From a virus, in IMG/VR virus record IMGVR_UViG_3300001373_000006, positions 1 through 47,279 of that record: a DNA stretch of 47,279 bases, one strand, 5' to 3'. This document shows positions 1-8,813 of this stretch, piece by piece. Below the pieces are notes generated by a model that was not told the DNA's origin, did not search any database, and saw only the letters and a list, made by a program, of their open reading frames with translations. The translations under genes and the position numbers were made by a program. Each line of letters begins with the position of its first letter. The first letter of the stretch is position 1.

Positions 1-1992
1 TCATCACATTCATCTTTTACATCTACTCGTGATGGTGAATCGCATACTATAACATATAGTAAAGGTGTTGAAACATCATATACCATTAAGAAAGTTGATA
101 CTACCAATAATACTGGAACATATGTTGAGTTTATTCCAGATATTGAAATATTAAAAGAAATTGACATTAGTGGTCAGAGAAAAATATATTTCGATATGTT
201 AGATATATTTGCATATACTACAGCTGGAATAATAATAAATTTCAAATGGTGTAATGAAAAAGAAATTAGAATACATCATCCGAATGGAATAATTGATTAT
301 TTTAATAAGATTACGCTTGATAGGAAATTAAGACTACTGGGGAAATCTCATTCATTTTATATAAAACCTGATGAAAACATTGGTTTTAAAGTTATATTCG
401 GTTTCTCCAATTCATCAAATTCTACTATAATATCTTATGTTAATGGTATATATACTAGTGAAGGTGGTACCCATGTAAATGCATTTAGTGAAGCGTTAGG
501 TGTATTAACTTCTCATTTAAATAAGGGCGATTATATACCTAAGAGTTTAGCTAATAATGTTAAGATTACTGGTAATGAAGTCAGAGATTGTTTAGTTGCT
601 ATTATATTGGCTGAGAAGAGTGCTCCAATGTTTGATAGTCAGACAAAGAATAACTTTACTAGCCAAGATTATAAACCATTGATACTTCCTTATATAAAAG
701 CTCATATCACAGAATGGATAAATAAAAATCCTGATACTATTAACAAAATAGGTGAACATACTGCGCTTTTAGCAAAAATTCGCTATGAGAATAATAAGAA
801 TAAGAGTAAAGTATTAAAAGCTGGATCAAGTAAAACTGATTTATTCAGAAGTATTGATGTAAAGAAGTTTGCTGATTGTAATAAAAATGATCCAGAACGT
901 TCTGAAATATTCTTGTGTGAGGGTGATTCGGCTGCAAGTTCTATTAAGGCTGGTAGAGATAGGGATTATCAAGCGGTGTATGCATTGCGCGGTAAAGTTA
1001 AAAACGTTATCAAATCCGATGACTTATCTGAAGAATTGGTAATGTTAGTCAAGATTCTTGGTATTGGATTTGGTGATGATGCTAACATAAATAAATTACG
1101 TTATAAACGGATAATAATTCTAACAGATGCAGATGATGATGGTATGCATATATCATCATTAACAATTGCATTCTTTCATAGATATTACCCAGGTCTTATT
1201 GATAATGGTAATATATTTATAGCAAAACCGCCTTTGTATACTTTGAAGTCAAAGAATCATACAATTTTTATCAATAACCATAACCAGTTAAATAGAATCT
1301 TAAGTGATAAATCTATAAGAGTATTCAATGTCATAGATAAGGATAATAATGTCTTATCTGAAGGTGTAGCAAAGTATTATATGGAGTCATTACCGGATTT
1401 CTCGGATTTACTTGATAACTTGAGTAAACGATTGGTAATAGATCCACTATTACTTGAAGCATTGGCAATGAATTTCAATAAAATCATGAAAGGGGATTGT
1501 AAAGGACTTGATGTATATGGTTTTACTGTGCATACAAATACAGTATCTTCTAATGGTGTGAGAAATCTCATGATAAATAGACTCTATGAACACTATTATA
1601 TCAAAATCGATAATGATTTTATATCCAAGGTGATAAATCCGATAATCAATTATATTGTTAATCGGATTAAATTGTGTCGGTTAAGACTTGTAGGTAAAGG
1701 TTCTGGAACTATTTACTCAGGGTATTATTATGAACAAGGTAAATTGGTTTATAATACGTTATTTGGTAGTTCAAGTCAAATGGAGGTAAAAAGAAGTAAA
1801 GGGTTGGGTTCTATGAGTGATCGTGAATTAAGAACGACTGCTATGGATCCTGCTACAAGGACTATAATTCAATTGACAGCATCTGATTTTGATTTAACTG
1901 CTATTTGGATAGAACGTTTATTTACCAATAGTGTTGAAAAGAAAGTAATGTTTTCAACATCTAGAGAAGAAATAGAAGATATCGAAGAATAA
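1..1992 (+). CDS. Type II DNA topoisomerase, GyrB/ParE-like subunit (5' partial)
   Basis: The frame is open from the first base, so the gene begins before the window; 663 codons are visible. The first ~50 residues match the end of a GHKL ATPase domain (GTYVEFIPD resembles GTTVTFWPD of GyrB), followed by the transducer domain. The TOPRIM domain is intact: CEGDSA around visible residue 306 gives the catalytic Glu, and TDADDDG at 375-381 gives the metal-binding Asp cluster. IAKPPLYTLK and KGLGSMSDRELRTTAMDP are canonical GyrB C-terminal motifs. The subunit should hydrolyse ATP and drive strand passage during phage replication, together with a GyrA-like partner that is not in the window. Unlike T4, where the large subunit is split (genes 39 and 60), ATPase and TOPRIM parts are in one chain here. 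The ATP-binding motifs lie off-window, so their integrity is unknown. Confidence 0.93.
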   Translation, partial: SSHSSFTSTRDGESHTITYSKGVETSYTIKKVDTTNNTGTYVEFIPDIEILKEIDISGQRKIYFDMLDIFAYTTAGIIINFKWCNEKEIRIHHPNGIIDYFNKITLDRKLRLLGKSHSFYIKPDENIGFKVIFGFSNSSNSTIISYVNGIYTSEGGTHVNAFSEALGVLTSHLNKGDYIPKSLANNVKITGNEVRDCLVAIILAEKSAPMFDSQTKNNFTSQDYKPLILPYIKAHITEWINKNPDTINKIGEHTALLAKIRYENNKNKSKVLKAGSSKTDLFRSIDVKKFADCNKNDPERSEIFLCEGDSAASSIKAGRDRDYQAVYALRGKVKNVIKSDDLSEELVMLVKILGIGFGDDANINKLRYKRIIILTDADDDGMHISSLTIAFFHRYYPGLIDNGNIFIAKPPLYTLKSKNHTIFINNHNQLNRILSDKSIRVFNVIDKDNNVLSEGVAKYYMESLPDFSDLLDNLSKRLVIDPLLLEALAMNFNKIMKGDCKGLDVYGFTVHTNTVSSNGVRNLMINRLYEHYYIKIDNDFISKVINPIINYIVNRIKLCRLRLVGKGSGTIYSGYYYEQGKLVYNTLFGSSSQMEVKRSKGLGSMSDRELRTTAMDPATRTIIQLTASDFDLTAIWIERLFTNSVEKKVMFSTSREEIEDIEE

Positions 1993-2000
1993 TATAAATA

Positions 2001-2031
2001 TATCATGGGTGTAATATCACCCATGATATAT
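2001..2031 (+). terminator. Intrinsic terminator after topoisomerase gene
   Basis: Perfect 11-bp stem TATCATGGGTG / CACCCATGATA with a 6-base loop (2012-2017), about 10 bases after the topoisomerase stop. The tail is AT-rich rather than a pure T run. Confidence 0.65.
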
Positions 2032-2068
2032 ATTATTTAATATATGATATAATATTATAATACACCCT

Positions 2069-2091
2069 AACAACAGATTAAGTTATATATT
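2069..2091 (+). promoter_or_regulatory. Possible promoter elements before the 552-residue protein gene
   Basis: AACAACAGATTA (2069-2080) loosely fits AACA-N6-TA, and GTTATATATT (2082-2091) fits the second recurring motif. Both are weaker than elsewhere in the window, so this is tentative. Confidence 0.3.
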
Positions 2092-2152
2092 CAAACATGT
2101 AAAGCATTTTTGTCATACTAATCAAATACTCTACCGGGAGGTTGTACCCATC

Positions 2153-3811
2153 ATGCAGCAAATGGTAACGGAAGACATTGATATTGATATTGAGGAAGAA
2201 GTTCCGAAGACAAAAGAACGGGAAAAATTTGTTTTACCTAAATTCACTGGTAAAGTTTATTTTACCGGAAAGAAGTGTGACAGTGCAGCAGTAATTCCAT
2301 TTTCTAAGTATTACGGTTTTGGTGAAGCATATGAAACTTTCAGATTATCACTAAGTTCCAAACGAGTATATAATCGCTCTATAATGGATATAACAAATGA
2401 TAACAACAGAGTTTTGAATCATTCATTTACAGAAACAACTATTGATGTTGAATCTGGTAATAAAATGAAAAGAGTTATTAACAAATCCGGAAGTACTGCC
2501 AATGAATTCATATTAAATTACATGTCACTCAAAATGAATATTGATGATGGTGGTGAACTTGTTGATCTTTCATATAACATATTTTTAACAGAGTTAATGA
2601 ATTTAATCAGTGCTGATATGTTGAAAGTTATAAAACATTACGCTGATTCGATATATCATGGTTCTATGGATGAAGTTATAGATATGGAAAAACATACGTT
2701 TGAAATGTCTACTACATTTATCGATAGTGATATAAAACAACTCTGTTATGTCAAATATGCTGGTAATCTATTGATACCGTTATGTACACATTATTGTAAC
2801 CGTCGTTCGCGTGATGTTGATTCAAAAGAGTTCTTTCTGGATTTATACAAGAAGTTATTTCAGAAAGTTTCAATGGGTTCCAACATAGACACCTTATCAA
2901 AGTTGCATAAATATGTGACTATGATTGTTAACAATGCGTTTAAAACACATAAATTAATCTATTCGAAAATGTTTATCTCTGGAACTACTAGAGATAATGA
3001 AATTGAGGAAGTATTTTCGAAAGTATTGACAACTATTATAACAAAATTGCAACCAGTGGATACTATTCCTGCATTTATAGCTGAATCAATTAAGAACTCA
3101 TCGTCAAGATTTAAACCGAGAAAAGATAATGGTTATTCAGTATTGCAAGGTTTTTCTGATGACTATATTTATTCAAGCGGTGGAGATGATGGTCTTGTTA
3201 CTGAAGCTGAGCGTATGGAGTCTAAAATAACTCGTCCTGATGAGTTGTTAAAGTTAGTTCGTAAAATATCCCCAGATGATACTATCAATAAAATATCACA
3301 CCGTCTAAATGTTTTTATAGATAATCATGAAGAATATACATTTGTACTTAGTAATATGAGACTTCATGAATATCAAACAAAAGTAATTTTCCAGACATTT
3401 TCACATATCTATGGCGGATATGAAAATATGTATGATAATAATCGACATAATTATATTCGCTTACTGATCTTGGCTTCAAAACATTTACAAAACATAGGTT
3501 TAGAATCTATTTCAGATTATATTTGTGCTGTGAATGTAGGTTTTTCATTTCAAAATAGATGGTCTGGGAAGGTTAGTGATAGAAAATTATTTGAGGATCC
3601 GAGATATATTGCATTGATAAATGGTAAATATAAATTTTCAAGATCACAGTTTGAAAATAAGAATTTTATCAGAGATGATGCTGTATTCTTGGCTAACAAT
3701 ATGTTTAGATATAATTTGTATAATGATCCAAGAAATGGTCAATTAATTCAGAAATCTGATGATGAAATAATTGATGTAGTCTTGAATTATTACACAAAAG
3801 CTGTACTTTAA
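2153..3811 (+). CDS. Unknown phage protein, 552 residues
   Basis: I do not recognise the family. The protein opens with an acidic patch (residues 5-17, rich in Asp, Glu and Ile), followed by a mixed, probably globular chain without membrane segments or signal peptide. The C-terminal third is rich in Tyr, Phe and Asn. The start is the ATG at 2153, preceded by GGGAGG at 2136-2141; the 11-base spacing is rather long. The gene stands alone between two terminators, downstream of the topoisomerase and upstream of a two-gene unit. Size and isolation would suit either a virion protein or a replication/transcription accessory protein, but nothing in the sequence decides this. Confidence 0.8.
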   Translation: MQQMVTEDIDIDIEEEVPKTKEREKFVLPKFTGKVYFTGKKCDSAAVIPFSKYYGFGEAYETFRLSLSSKRVYNRSIMDITNDNNRVLNHSFTETTIDVESGNKMKRVINKSGSTANEFILNYMSLKMNIDDGGELVDLSYNIFLTELMNLISADMLKVIKHYADSIYHGSMDEVIDMEKHTFEMSTTFIDSDIKQLCYVKYAGNLLIPLCTHYCNRRSRDVDSKEFFLDLYKKLFQKVSMGSNIDTLSKLHKYVTMIVNNAFKTHKLIYSKMFISGTTRDNEIEEVFSKVLTTIITKLQPVDTIPAFIAESIKNSSSRFKPRKDNGYSVLQGFSDDYIYSSGGDDGLVTEAERMESKITRPDELLKLVRKISPDDTINKISHRLNVFIDNHEEYTFVLSNMRLHEYQTKVIFQTFSHIYGGYENMYDNNRHNYIRLLILASKHLQNIGLESISDYICAVNVGFSFQNRWSGKVSDRKLFEDPRYIALINGKYKFSRSQFENKNFIRDDAVFLANNMFRYNLYNDPRNGQLIQKSDDEIIDVVLNYYTKAVL

Positions 3812-3814
3812 AAA

Positions 3815-3846
3815 AGAATAGAGGGATTTATTTCCCTCTTTCTTTT
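3815..3846 (+). terminator. Intrinsic terminator
   Basis: GAGGGA / TCCCTC hairpin (3821-3838) extended by A/T pairs and followed by a T-rich tract, directly after the stop at 3811. Confidence 0.7.
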
Positions 3847-3870
3847 ATTCTATTATTCGAATAATAAACT

Positions 3871-3882
3871 AGTTTATATATA
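3871..3882 (+). promoter_or_regulatory. TTTATATATA promoter-like motif
   Basis: AGTTTATATATA lies 43 bases before the ATG at 3925. It matches the second recurring upstream motif; no AACA-type motif is visible here. Confidence 0.4.
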
Positions 3883-3924
3883 GTATATCGAGTTAGATTA
3901 TTAATATTTTATAGGAGAGATAAA

Positions 3925-4980
3925 ATGTTTGTAGGAAACAGTCGATCATCATATAAATCTGGAAATATAGAAACACTCAGAAATATAGATTATTACAAAC
4001 GATACATAATCATAGAGATACCAGATTCCACATTAATTTCAAGTAAATCACAGATTTCTATAATAAATATATCATGTTCAACAGGTAAAGGTATCATAGG
4101 TCATTTTTCTGCAAGTGAGAGACGTCAGAATCATAATATATATCATGGTGAAGGGATTATATTCTCGGTTATACCACACACTATTACAAATGATATATAC
4201 AAATTCATAAATCAGAATTCAATCATTCATATAAAAGATATATCATACGGCTCACATATTTACGATCTATCAAGATCGAGATTATCTGAACTGAGGATGA
4301 ATACATCGTATAATGATATGGTATTCGATGATGTGAGGGATAATATAGTATCCAATATAATCCCATTTCCAAAATTCTACAATATGGAACACCACATCAT
4401 AAATGAAGAAAAAGAAAATTCTGATATACCATACGGATATGATACAATGTCATCAGGTAATGTATTTGTAAGATTTGGTGATCTGGTGGATAAAAATACT
4501 TCAATATATATCACTAGAAAATCAAATTTTAATAAAATAACAACCGGTAAATATATCCATGAGAGTGAATTCGAAATACCACTAGATACATTAGCTACAT
4601 TAATAATTGGACCATGTACAAATTTAATGATCGGATTATTAGTAAATGAGTTGGATTTTTGTTATGAGATAAATGATAATGAATCAAAAATCTCAAGAAT
4701 ACGCTTTAAAACTGATCACAAACAACCTAATGAATTCTATAGTAAACAAATATCCGGAAATTTCCTTTCACAATTCGAACAAGATATGGAATTCGTTAAA
4801 GACTATGCTAATGTTAATTTCAAATTATTCGTACATTGTATGATTGGTAATGTAAGACTGCGTTTCATAATTCAAAATTTTAATGGTATTTCTATATCTA
4901 GAGATTTCAATTATGATATAGGAGCATCTAAGAATGTACAGAATGATGAAACTGTAAACTGGATACACTCGACAATATAA
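3925..4980 (+). CDS. Unknown phage protein, 351 residues
   Basis: No family recognised. The chain looks soluble and beta-rich, with alternating Ile/Ser/Thr segments and no membrane span. The ATG at 3925 follows an AGGAGAG ribosome binding site (3913-3919). Only 13 bases separate it from the next gene, whose product starts similarly (MFVGN here, MFINN there), so the two are co-transcribed and may act together. Their placement ahead of the DUF1353 and baseplate hub genes hints at a virion or assembly role, but that is inference. Confidence 0.8.
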   Translation: MFVGNSRSSYKSGNIETLRNIDYYKRYIIIEIPDSTLISSKSQISIINISCSTGKGIIGHFSASERRQNHNIYHGEGIIFSVIPHTITNDIYKFINQNSIIHIKDISYGSHIYDLSRSRLSELRMNTSYNDMVFDDVRDNIVSNIIPFPKFYNMEHHIINEEKENSDIPYGYDTMSSGNVFVRFGDLVDKNTSIYITRKSNFNKITTGKYIHESEFEIPLDTLATLIIGPCTNLMIGLLVNELDFCYEINDNESKISRIRFKTDHKQPNEFYSKQISGNFLSQFEQDMEFVKDYANVNFKLFVHCMIGNVRLRFIIQNFNGISISRDFNYDIGASKNVQNDETVNWIHSTI

Positions 4981-4993
4981 TAAAAGGATAATC

Positions 4994-6142
4994 ATGTTTA
5001 TAAATAATGGAACAACTCTTTCGGATGATATAGATTCTAAAAAATCTAGACAATCTGAACTAAGAGAGAAATCCGGATTAATCGACTGTAGGCGTGCAAT
5101 TCATGTATTTTATGATGAAAATGACCCATTTAACTGCAAAGTTATACAGATAAATATATCTGTAACTCAGGGAACTCATGTAATGTTTGATAAGACATTC
5201 ATGAATAGAAGTAATGGTACACTTTCATTTATAGCTGTATATACATATGATTGTAAATTAAACAACTCATTTAAGGAGATTAGAGAAAAATTCATTAATG
5301 GTAGCCTGAGTATTATTTCAGTTAAACGAAACGATAGAGAAACTGATTATACTAATATGTATACCAGGAATGAATTTGCTCAATTATACAGTAAATCATT
5401 TTCGAATTATAGATTGACTAGTAATATTGATAGTAGATCACTAATTCATCCTAAATATTATTCACAAGAACACGAATATAATGATACCGGTGATTGTAAC
5501 TTTGAAGGAATTGTAGATTCTATCTCGTCATTATATATTCAAGGATCAGAGATTGTAGATGATATCACAGAGATATACCTTCAAGATCCTAGTATGTTTG
5601 AAACAGTAAGAGATAGACTTAACAATCTGGTATCTATGGATAGAATTCGTACTAACGGTATAATTGATAGTGCGAGTGAAACCATAACAGAAATGAATTA
5701 TATTCTTGGATGTGATAGTTTGGTTAATGGTGGTATATTTGTCTATGATTCGGAAGCAGATGCTATGAATGTTAAAGATACTATGCTTATGTGTAAAGAT
5801 TATATCGATAAACAAAGTGCTGTGACCGAGTTAGAAACTTTCATGGCGTCATTAGAAGGTATCGGTAAAGCAATACAAAGACAGCATGGTAGTATAAGAT
5901 TAATGTATTCTCCATCATTACTTGGATCGAAATGTAGAGTAATATATAGAGATTATAACAATATCGTATCTGATAGTGGAATGAAAAATTCATTATCATC
6001 TAAGGATTCTTCACATGAAATAACTGAGACAATTGGAGAATTTATTGAACATGATGATTCATTATTCACCCATGAACAAGTTCTTGAAGATATACGATAT
6101 CCGGAACTTCAAAAACAGAAGATAATATCTTACTTTGAATAG
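4994..6142 (+). CDS. Unknown phage protein, 382 residues
   Basis: No family recognised. The N-terminal ~20 residues are hydrophilic and charged, the middle (about 40-130) looks beta-rich, and the second half (about 180-300) is more helical. No membrane segment or catalytic motif stands out. AAAGGA at 4983-4988 precedes the ATG at 4994. It is the second gene of a two-gene unit with the 351-residue protein and ends at one of the strongest terminators in the window. Confidence 0.8.
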   Translation: MFINNGTTLSDDIDSKKSRQSELREKSGLIDCRRAIHVFYDENDPFNCKVIQINISVTQGTHVMFDKTFMNRSNGTLSFIAVYTYDCKLNNSFKEIREKFINGSLSIISVKRNDRETDYTNMYTRNEFAQLYSKSFSNYRLTSNIDSRSLIHPKYYSQEHEYNDTGDCNFEGIVDSISSLYIQGSEIVDDITEIYLQDPSMFETVRDRLNNLVSMDRIRTNGIIDSASETITEMNYILGCDSLVNGGIFVYDSEADAMNVKDTMLMCKDYIDKQSAVTELETFMASLEGIGKAIQRQHGSIRLMYSPSLLGSKCRVIYRDYNNIVSDSGMKNSLSSKDSSHEITETIGEFIEHDDSLFTHEQVLEDIRYPELQKQKIISYFE

Positions 6143-6170
6143 AGACTGCTTCGGCAGTTTCTTTTTTTTT
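6142..6170 (+). terminator. Intrinsic terminator with UUCG tetraloop
   Basis: GAGACTGC / GCAGTTTC forms an 8-bp stem with one G-U pair, capped by a C(TTCG)G tetraloop (6150-6153) and followed by nine T (6162-6170). A textbook intrinsic terminator overlapping the end of the preceding gene. Confidence 0.95.
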
Positions 6171-6174
6171 CTTG

Positions 6175-6186
6175 AACATTATAAAT
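6175..6186 (+). promoter_or_regulatory. AACA-type promoter-like motif (imperfect)
   Basis: AACATTATAAATGG fits the window's AACA motif except that seven rather than six bases separate AACA from TG. It lies about 55 bases before the ATG at 6231, right after the terminator. Confidence 0.4.
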
Positions 6187-6230
6187 GGAGAGATAATTAA
6201 ACAATATTATCAAATATTTTGGAGGACCCC

Positions 6231-6818
6231 ATGAATAAACGAGTTAAAACTTTTAAAGTGATTACGTACAATGAACCTGTTATTGAGTACATGCCTGTAG
6301 ATGCTAAGGAACGTGCTGAAACTTATGAAAAATACAGGAAGACTGGTAATCCTTTACCGAATTACTCATTATTTGGGGATGCAATAGCACTTGAAAAAGT
6401 TGATATTATTATCATTAATGATGAGTTGACTCTTGATTTTGCATATATGGGCAAAATATTTAAATTGATTGTCAAACGTGGCGCATGCCTCGATGGTGCA
6501 AGTATACCTGATTTCTTGTCAGTTGGAAGAATTTCAAAAATATCACAATATTCATTATCAGGTGCTACTGCTCATGATTTCATATTTGGGATGAAGTATC
6601 TTGATTTTGATCATGCAAATGATGTATTTGAGGGATTCCTAAGACACAAAAATATGCCAAGTTTGGCTTTAACTCTTCATATGTTTGCAGTTAGGAGTTT
6701 TATCGGAAAAGCTGTATATAACTCCCCAAATAAAAAATCAGCATTTCAAAACGGGTATTCGGAATTATACATGGATGGTGAACGTGTGAAAGATTATGCA
6801 CGTCTGAAATTTAAATAA
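6231..6818 (+). CDS. DUF1353 family protein
   Basis: The 195-residue product has the DUF1353 signature: a hydrophobic strand leading to G-A-x-L-D-G-A-S-I-P (about residues 85-95), then SGATAHDF with the conserved His-Asp (about 117-124), then an acidic helix and a C-terminal FAVRSFIGKAVY segment. DUF1353 proteins are common in phages near tail or lysis genes and their function is unsettled; the conserved Asp and His suggest a metal-dependent or peptidase-like site, which is inference. I chose the ATG at 6231: the in-frame TTG at 6219 lies across the GGAGG ribosome binding site (6221-6225) and cannot be the start. It is a single-gene unit between the UUCG terminator and a bidirectional terminator. 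Confidence 0.82.
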   Translation: MNKRVKTFKVITYNEPVIEYMPVDAKERAETYEKYRKTGNPLPNYSLFGDAIALEKVDIIIINDELTLDFAYMGKIFKLIVKRGACLDGASIPDFLSVGRISKISQYSLSGATAHDFIFGMKYLDFDHANDVFEGFLRHKNMPSLALTLHMFAVRSFIGKAVYNSPNKKSAFQNGYSELYMDGERVKDYARLKFK

Positions 6819-6827
6819 AAAAAAATG

Positions 6828-6851
6828 ATAGTGGAGGAATGCCTCCACTAT
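6828..6851. terminator. Bidirectional terminator between convergent genes
   Basis: Perfect 10-bp stem ATAGTGGAGG / CCTCCACTAT with an AATG loop, flanked by A-run upstream and T-rich sequence downstream, so it can stop both the DUF1353 transcript and the convergent minus-strand gene. Confidence 0.9.
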
Positions 6852-6856
6852 TATAT

Positions 6857-7690
6857 TTATTTTTTAGATAATGATGTACTTTTGAGTTTATTTTTATTGG
6901 ATAAATCACTTTCTTTTGTAAGTTTGGAATTACTAAGGTTATTAGTCATTACACTTTCCAGGTTATTCTTTTTACCTTCTATACCCACTGTTGTTTTATT
7001 TTTTGTACTTGATTCTGATTTATTACCAGTATTTTGTTTTTTACTAGTTTTCAAACGTAATTTCTCAGTATCAATCAATTCATTTAACTTACTAATCTGA
7101 CTGGTAACATCACTGAATATATTACCTGGAAATTTAAAATTTGGATTATTTTTAACTAAATCGGTTAAAAGTTTATCGACCTTACCCTTATTAAAACCGG
7201 TATCCTGATATATTTTGCGTAATGAATAGAAGATAGATTTCTCTATACCAACAAGTTTATAAGGGTTTGTAACCTTAGTAGGTTCAGATAAAGCTTTTTC
7301 AGAATATAATGATTGCGGTATTTTCTTATATAATGCACCAATCTTATTATATACAAAAGTGAAATTAAATGTAAATGTCGGTACATTTGAATATACATGC
7401 ATATGATATTCTTTTAAAGAACTACCAGCGATAACACTTTCATCATTGGAAAAGAACTCTATTATTACATCGTAAAATACATCACTTTTAAGTTTAAAAT
7501 TTTTCTCCGATGGGACTTTAAACTTAAAAACATATGAGTTACCATCTTTATAAACTGTATACTTAATATCTTTACTTATGAATCCGTCGTATCGTTTTGA
7601 TAGTGCACTAATAACAAGATTATTCTGTGCTGACATTCCTGATGGATTGTGAAAATTCTTAATATCTAAATATTTTGGCATTTCTGGCAT
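6857..7690 (-). CDS. Conserved phage protein, probably virion or tail associated, 277 residues
   Basis: Residues 40-150 look like beta-sandwich strands (FYDVIIEFF, YSNVPTFTFNFTFVYN), and residues 145-165 have a conserved-looking NPYKLVGIEKSIFY segment. From memory, similar arrangements occur in structural-type proteins of large myoviruses, but I cannot name the family with confidence. The last ~70 residues are a low-complexity basic tail rich in Lys, Ser, Asn and Thr, likely disordered. The ATG at 7690 follows CGGAGA. It is a lone minus-strand gene between plus-strand genes, sharing a terminator with the DUF1353 gene and a divergent promoter region (7691-7782) with the next gene. Confidence 0.72.
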   Translation of the reverse strand: MPEMPKYLDIKNFHNPSGMSAQNNLVISALSKRYDGFISKDIKYTVYKDGNSYVFKFKVPSEKNFKLKSDVFYDVIIEFFSNDESVIAGSSLKEYHMHVYSNVPTFTFNFTFVYNKIGALYKKIPQSLYSEKALSEPTKVTNPYKLVGIEKSIFYSLRKIYQDTGFNKGKVDKLLTDLVKNNPNFKFPGNIFSDVTSQISKLNELIDTEKLRLKTSKKQNTGNKSESSTKNKTTVGIEGKKNNLESVMTNNLSNSKLTKESDLSNKNKLKSTSLSKK

Positions 7691-7724
7691 TTTAATCTCC
7701 GTATTTTAATCGATTAATTGATTA

Positions 7725-7732
7725 TATATTAC
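7725..7732 (+). promoter_or_regulatory. TATATTAC motif in divergent promoter region
   Basis: TATATTAC sits inside ATTATATATTAC (7721-7732). It matches the early-promoter octamer reported for phiKZ-type phages and recurs at 35485-35492. Whether it acts here, and on which strand, is unproven. Confidence 0.3.
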
Positions 7733-7748
7733 TTATTAAGTTGTGCTG

Positions 7749-7760
7749 AACATATTATTG
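7749..7760 (+). promoter_or_regulatory. AACA-N6-TG late-type promoter motif
   Basis: AACA-TATTAT-TG, 22 bases before the ATG at 7783. Confidence 0.55.
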
Positions 7761-7782
7761 GAACAAATGAAACGAGGTAATA

Positions 7783-8808
7783 ATGTCTATAACTCAAGAA
7801 ATGATCGATATTGCTTGTTATCAATCAAGAATGAAATATGAAACACTGAATGATTATATAATTGGTGGAAATATATCGGATATATCGTCATTCAATAATA
7901 AATATATAATCGTATTCGACGTTTCATATGTACTATCTGTGTTAAAACGCATTTCATCAGTTGATACTGATACCGATTGTGATAATGAAACTATTATAAG
8001 AATTGTATACGGTTTATTAAACTCCGTTGGTCATTATAGACACTTCTTTACAACCAAAATGCATTGCAGTAGTGTGATAATAATGTATTCATCAGATAAA
8101 ACATATTATGATGATTTTAGTAAAACTATGAATTTACTAAGAAAGATTCTTAATTTATTTAAGAAGACTATCTTCATCGAGAAACTAGATGAAGGAAGTA
8201 AATTTATATATCAACATGTGTGTTATTTTACTTGTATGAATATATCTATCACAAATAGTGCAGCTAAACGTAATTGTAAAATTGTTTATATTGGTAACAA
8301 TGATCTATCTCTTCAAATGTTAAGAATTGATAGAGATATGATTAATATAAAACACAATCATATAGAACACGGTTTAAATCTATTGAGTAGATATATCTGC
8401 GGTGATAAATTTGATAAAGATATAAATCATAACACTGATCTAATTGGAGTTATACTTTCAATATTTGGTTTTAAACATGGGTTTCCAAAATTAGAAAGTA
8501 TCAAATCGAGAAGAAATTTAATCATCTATAAAAAGTTAATTGAAAATTGTAATACAAGAGATTCAATAGATAAAGATGATTGTAATTATTTACTCGATAA
8601 TATTCCATTAAATGATAAAGATAAAGAATTAGTTACTCTTAGATTAAAAACTCTTGATGTTGATTTTCAAAATAATACGTTTTCTTTGTCCAAATCTCTA
8701 CTCGCTATATGGAGTAATAAACTCCATTCAAAATCTACAAATTCTATAAATGACTTTGTTAGAATTGATGGGGTGGATCTAAATTTTTCATGGTTGGAGG
8801 GTAGATAA
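7783..8808 (+). CDS. Unknown protein, possibly a degenerate FEN/PIN-like fold, 341 residues
   Basis: Not confidently recognised. The order of elements recalls phage RNase H / FEN nucleases: a buried strand ending in Asp (YIIVFDVS, about residue 42-48), a second strand plus acidic stretch (IIMYSSDKTYYDD, about 99-111), a third strand with VYIGNNDLSLQML (about 168-180) where FENs have SSDxDxxQL, and a later LIGVILSIFGF...ESIKS segment where they have the helix-hairpin region. Several expected acidic residues are missing, so it may be inactive or unrelated. The gene is followed after 5 bases by the baseplate hub candidate, whose ribosome binding site lies in its last codons, so the two are translationally linked. 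Confidence 0.7.
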   Translation: MSITQEMIDIACYQSRMKYETLNDYIIGGNISDISSFNNKYIIVFDVSYVLSVLKRISSVDTDTDCDNETIIRIVYGLLNSVGHYRHFFTTKMHCSSVIIMYSSDKTYYDDFSKTMNLLRKILNLFKKTIFIEKLDEGSKFIYQHVCYFTCMNISITNSAAKRNCKIVYIGNNDLSLQMLRIDRDMINIKHNHIEHGLNLLSRYICGDKFDKDINHNTDLIGVILSIFGFKHGFPKLESIKSRRNLIIYKKLIENCNTRDSIDKDDCNYLLDNIPLNDKDKELVTLRLKTLDVDFQNNTFSLSKSLLAIWSNKLHSKSTNSINDFVRIDGVDLNFSWLEGR

Positions 8809-8813
8809 TTAAT

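Noticed and set aside
2153-3811. Promoter-specificity subunit of a phage RNA polymerase
   Set aside because: Tempting because of the AACA promoters, but no sequence feature supports it.
6825-7100. Plus-strand open frame of 91 codons
   Set aside because: It lies over the bidirectional terminator and antisense to the low-complexity C-terminus of the minus-strand gene at 6857-7690; leucine-rich translation is an artefact.
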